Assembly: GCA_951828535.1 (NCBI GenBank)
Contig: OX639990.1
Span: forward strand, 1,165,300 to 1,229,299
Direction: 5' to 3'
DNA: 64,000 bases
Source: an uncultured Candidatus Entotheonella sp.
GTDB lineage: Bacteria; Tectomicrobia; Entotheonellia; Entotheonellales; Entotheonellaceae
Part shown: piece after piece, positions 60,665 through 64,000 of the stretch
Numbering within the stretch: position 1 is the stretch's first letter
Layout of the letters: each line of letters begins with the position of its first letter
Position numbers and translations under genes: made by a program
The notes under the pieces: model-generated
What the model saw: the letters and a program-made list of their open reading frames with translations, nothing else
Told to the model about the DNA's origin: nothing
Database searches by the model: none

Positions 60665-61735
60665 TTATACTTCATCAAATAGGTGCGGTGTGACGAACTG
60701 AATGTGCTCTTCATGGGTGTCGGGATCGAGGAGCCAAGCGGCGGCGGCAATGCTGCTAAGGAGGGAATTGCCGTCCTGCGGTGTGAAGCAGAAGCCGGTA
60801 ATTTCATGGCCGTCTCTGACCGTCAACGTCGGCACCGAAATCACCGTTTGGTTAAGCAAGCGCCCAAAATAACCGTGGTCGCGCCCGAACGAAAAGACGG
60901 TGTTGGCCATCGTTTTTTCGGTCAGGGCGATGTACTTGTTAGCCTCGAATTTCTCAATCACCTCATCCAGCGTTACGGGATATTTGACCCGTAGGTTAAA
61001 CCAGATGCTGTGCATGTACTGGGTGTTGAGTTTGATGGCCGAGGAAAACAGATTCAGATCTAATCCCAACGTGCGGAATAGATGCCAGGCATCTCTGGCG
61101 TGATGGGTGCCGAATTTATCATCGTTGTGGGTACCCACCTGCGGCGCGGCAATGAAACTCTTTTCCTGGCTGATGTCGCTGGACCGCCGCAAGCAAACGA
61201 AACGCCCTTCAACCAAATTGTCCGGGGATTCATCATGCAAGGCGACGGTGTCAACGAGAACCGCGAGGTTGTGGGTGTTGCAACTGACAACTTGGACGAA
61301 GCGGTCTTCATAAGGCACAAGCGAGTCGTCGTTAATACCGCGCGCATACATTTTGCCAAAACCAAATTCACTCCCTTGGGCGATGAAGCCGCGTGCCGAT
61401 GACAACCCCTGATACCACTGTTCCTTATGTTGATTGGCCATGCCCTCGGGCGTGCAGTCGATAACCACAGACGCCTGGTTCAGCGCTTCCTCAATATCGT
61501 AGGTGGGCTGCATGCCCAGCTTCTCGAACTCGGGGCGTTTTTCGTCAGAGACAACAAGCTGCGCGCCGCGTCGGATCAGATTCTTGACTTTTGCACGGTC
61601 GTCAAGCAGGGCCCGGTTCTTGTGAAAGGTGACTTCATCGACTTCCAGATGACTCCGCAGATCTAGCAAAAGGCCGATCAGCGGCTCTCCGATCGTTCCC
61701 GTGCCGACGACGTGAATAACGCGTTTGTTTTGCAT
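60665..61735 (-). CDS. Type II (archaeal-type) glyceraldehyde-3-phosphate dehydrogenase-like protein
   Basis: A 356-residue NAD(P)-dependent dehydrogenase-fold protein. VVGTGTIGEPL is the nucleotide site; VIDCTPEGMANQHKE, SCNTHNLAVL (candidate catalytic Cys152), a basic GRFVCLRR segment and HHARDAWHLF match, from memory, the blocks of archaeal type II GAPDH. It is too divergent from bacterial GapA to be its equivalent. The usual Thr-Thr-Gly after the Cys is Thr-His-Asn here, so the substrate may differ from glyceraldehyde-3-phosphate. GGAGG lies 8 nt before the ATG. Convergent with the dehydratase gene. Confidence 0.72.
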   Translation of the reverse strand: MQNKRVIHVVGTGTIGEPLIGLLLDLRSHLEVDEVTFHKNRALLDDRAKVKNLIRRGAQLVVSDEKRPEFEKLGMQPTYDIEEALNQASVVIDCTPEGMANQHKEQWYQGLSSARGFIAQGSEFGFGKMYARGINDDSLVPYEDRFVQVVSCNTHNLAVLVDTVALHDESPDNLVEGRFVCLRRSSDISQEKSFIAAPQVGTHNDDKFGTHHARDAWHLFRTLGLDLNLFSSAIKLNTQYMHSIWFNLRVKYPVTLDEVIEKFEANKYIALTEKTMANTVFSFGRDHGYFGRLLNQTVISVPTLTVRDGHEITGFCFTPQDGNSLLSSIAAAAWLLDPDTHEEHIQFVTPHLFDEV

Positions 61736-62132
61736 CTGATGTACCTCCGAAACGGTGGGCGAGAGACTTGATACCTGCCGGCGGGTGATAGGCTCTTCAC
61801 TTTGTCCGCTCTCGCCTGTGGCGTGGGCGCCATGCTATCCGATGGACAAGTCTACGAGCCAGAAATATGCCAATCGATGGCGGGGAAGTATGTCAGAGAA
61901 CCTGTTGACATGCAATGTATATTTTCTGCTGTAGAAGCGTGTGTCACGCGAGACATAGTGACGGTTTTCCCGTCCCTTTCGGGATTGTTTCCGTAAAGTT
62001 TCCTTTTATGGTGTACACTTCCAAAATCCGAAAAAACAAAACAACCTAACAAGCTCCTGGCAACGCAACAAGGCGTGCCAGGACCTGCATTACTGAAGAC
62101 CCGCCATGGGGCGGTTCGTACGGAGGTTGCAG
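61736..62132. other. Leader/control region of ftsH and GAPDH-like gene
   Basis: About 400 bp, AT-richer than the genes. Just before ftsH two stem-loops occur: TCCTGGCA (62055-62062) with TGCCAGGA (62076-62083), and a short CCGCC/GGCGG stem near 62101-62113. They could shape ftsH mRNA; no heat-shock promoter could be identified with confidence. Confidence 0.45.

Positions 62133-64000
<1,868 letters not shown>

Noticed and set aside
61904-61925. TTGACA and TATATT before ftsH as a promoter
   Set aside because: The two boxes are only about 7 bp apart, too close for sigma-70 binding.

Overview
The window is high-GC chromosomal DNA with tightly packed genes on both strands. ApaH, Aat, a TrmL-type tRNA methyltransferase, a PhoB/PhoR pair, CrcB and FtsH point to a Gram-negative proteobacterium. 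The apaH/aat/trmL content leans gammaproteobacterial, but this is an inference and no rRNA or tRNA gene is present to fix it. Many genes belong to catabolic and redox families that are common in uncultured marine or soil lineages: CaiB/BaiF, hydantoinases, a dimethylglycine dehydrogenase homologue, HpcH/HpaI aldolase and enolase-superfamily enzymes.

Layout. 1-10.4 kb holds a D-2-hydroxyacid dehydrogenase, a methyltransferase, a GcvT/DmdA-like demethylase and a dimethylglycine dehydrogenase-like flavoprotein; the last two flank two AT-richer lipoprotein genes of unknown function. 10.5-20.1 kb holds two Gld-type ABC exporters arranged as a tail-to-tail mirror image, with decayed Fic and HicA genes where they meet. 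20.3-28 kb carries an LLM oxidoreductase and a NUDIX gene separated by a toxin-antitoxin cassette inside a 57-bp direct repeat, then an SDR, a BNR-repeat protein, a redoxin, a 3D-domain lipoprotein and a NamZ-like protein. 28-38.7 kb has an M16 protease, a CocE-type hydrolase, phoR-phoB, crcB, a sodium/solute symporter, a VOC protein and an orphan TPP-enzyme subunit. 39-49.6 kb carries a GCS2-type ligase, hyuA/hyuB with a toxin-antitoxin remnant between them, a CaiB/BaiF CoA-transferase, a TPP decarboxylase and an aldolase.

49.6-64 kb is the most interesting part. Two genes that look split by stop codons are better read as selenoproteins. A GrdB-family protein reads through TGA at 52222 (U-x-x-C), and a UGSC-family protein reads through TGA at 57487-57485 on the minus strand (U-G-S-C). 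Each TGA is followed 10-11 nt later by a perfect hairpin with a 5-nt loop, where a bacterial SECIS element should lie. Around them lie a fused EtfB-EtfA, an enoyl-CoA hydratase, a conserved UGSC-neighbour protein, a MeaB GTPase and a free-standing B12-binding subunit. An enolase-superfamily dehydratase, an archaeal-type (type II) GAPDH homologue and a 3'-truncated ftsH close the window.

How the genes may work together (inference): one-carbon and methylamine-type substrates could feed the dimethylglycine dehydrogenase homologue, whose relatives pass electrons to ETF. The fused ETF, acyl-CoA enzymes and B12/MeaB pair suggest acyl-CoA metabolism next to a selenium-dependent redox module. No selA, selB, selC or selD is visible here, so selenocysteine machinery would have to be encoded elsewhere.
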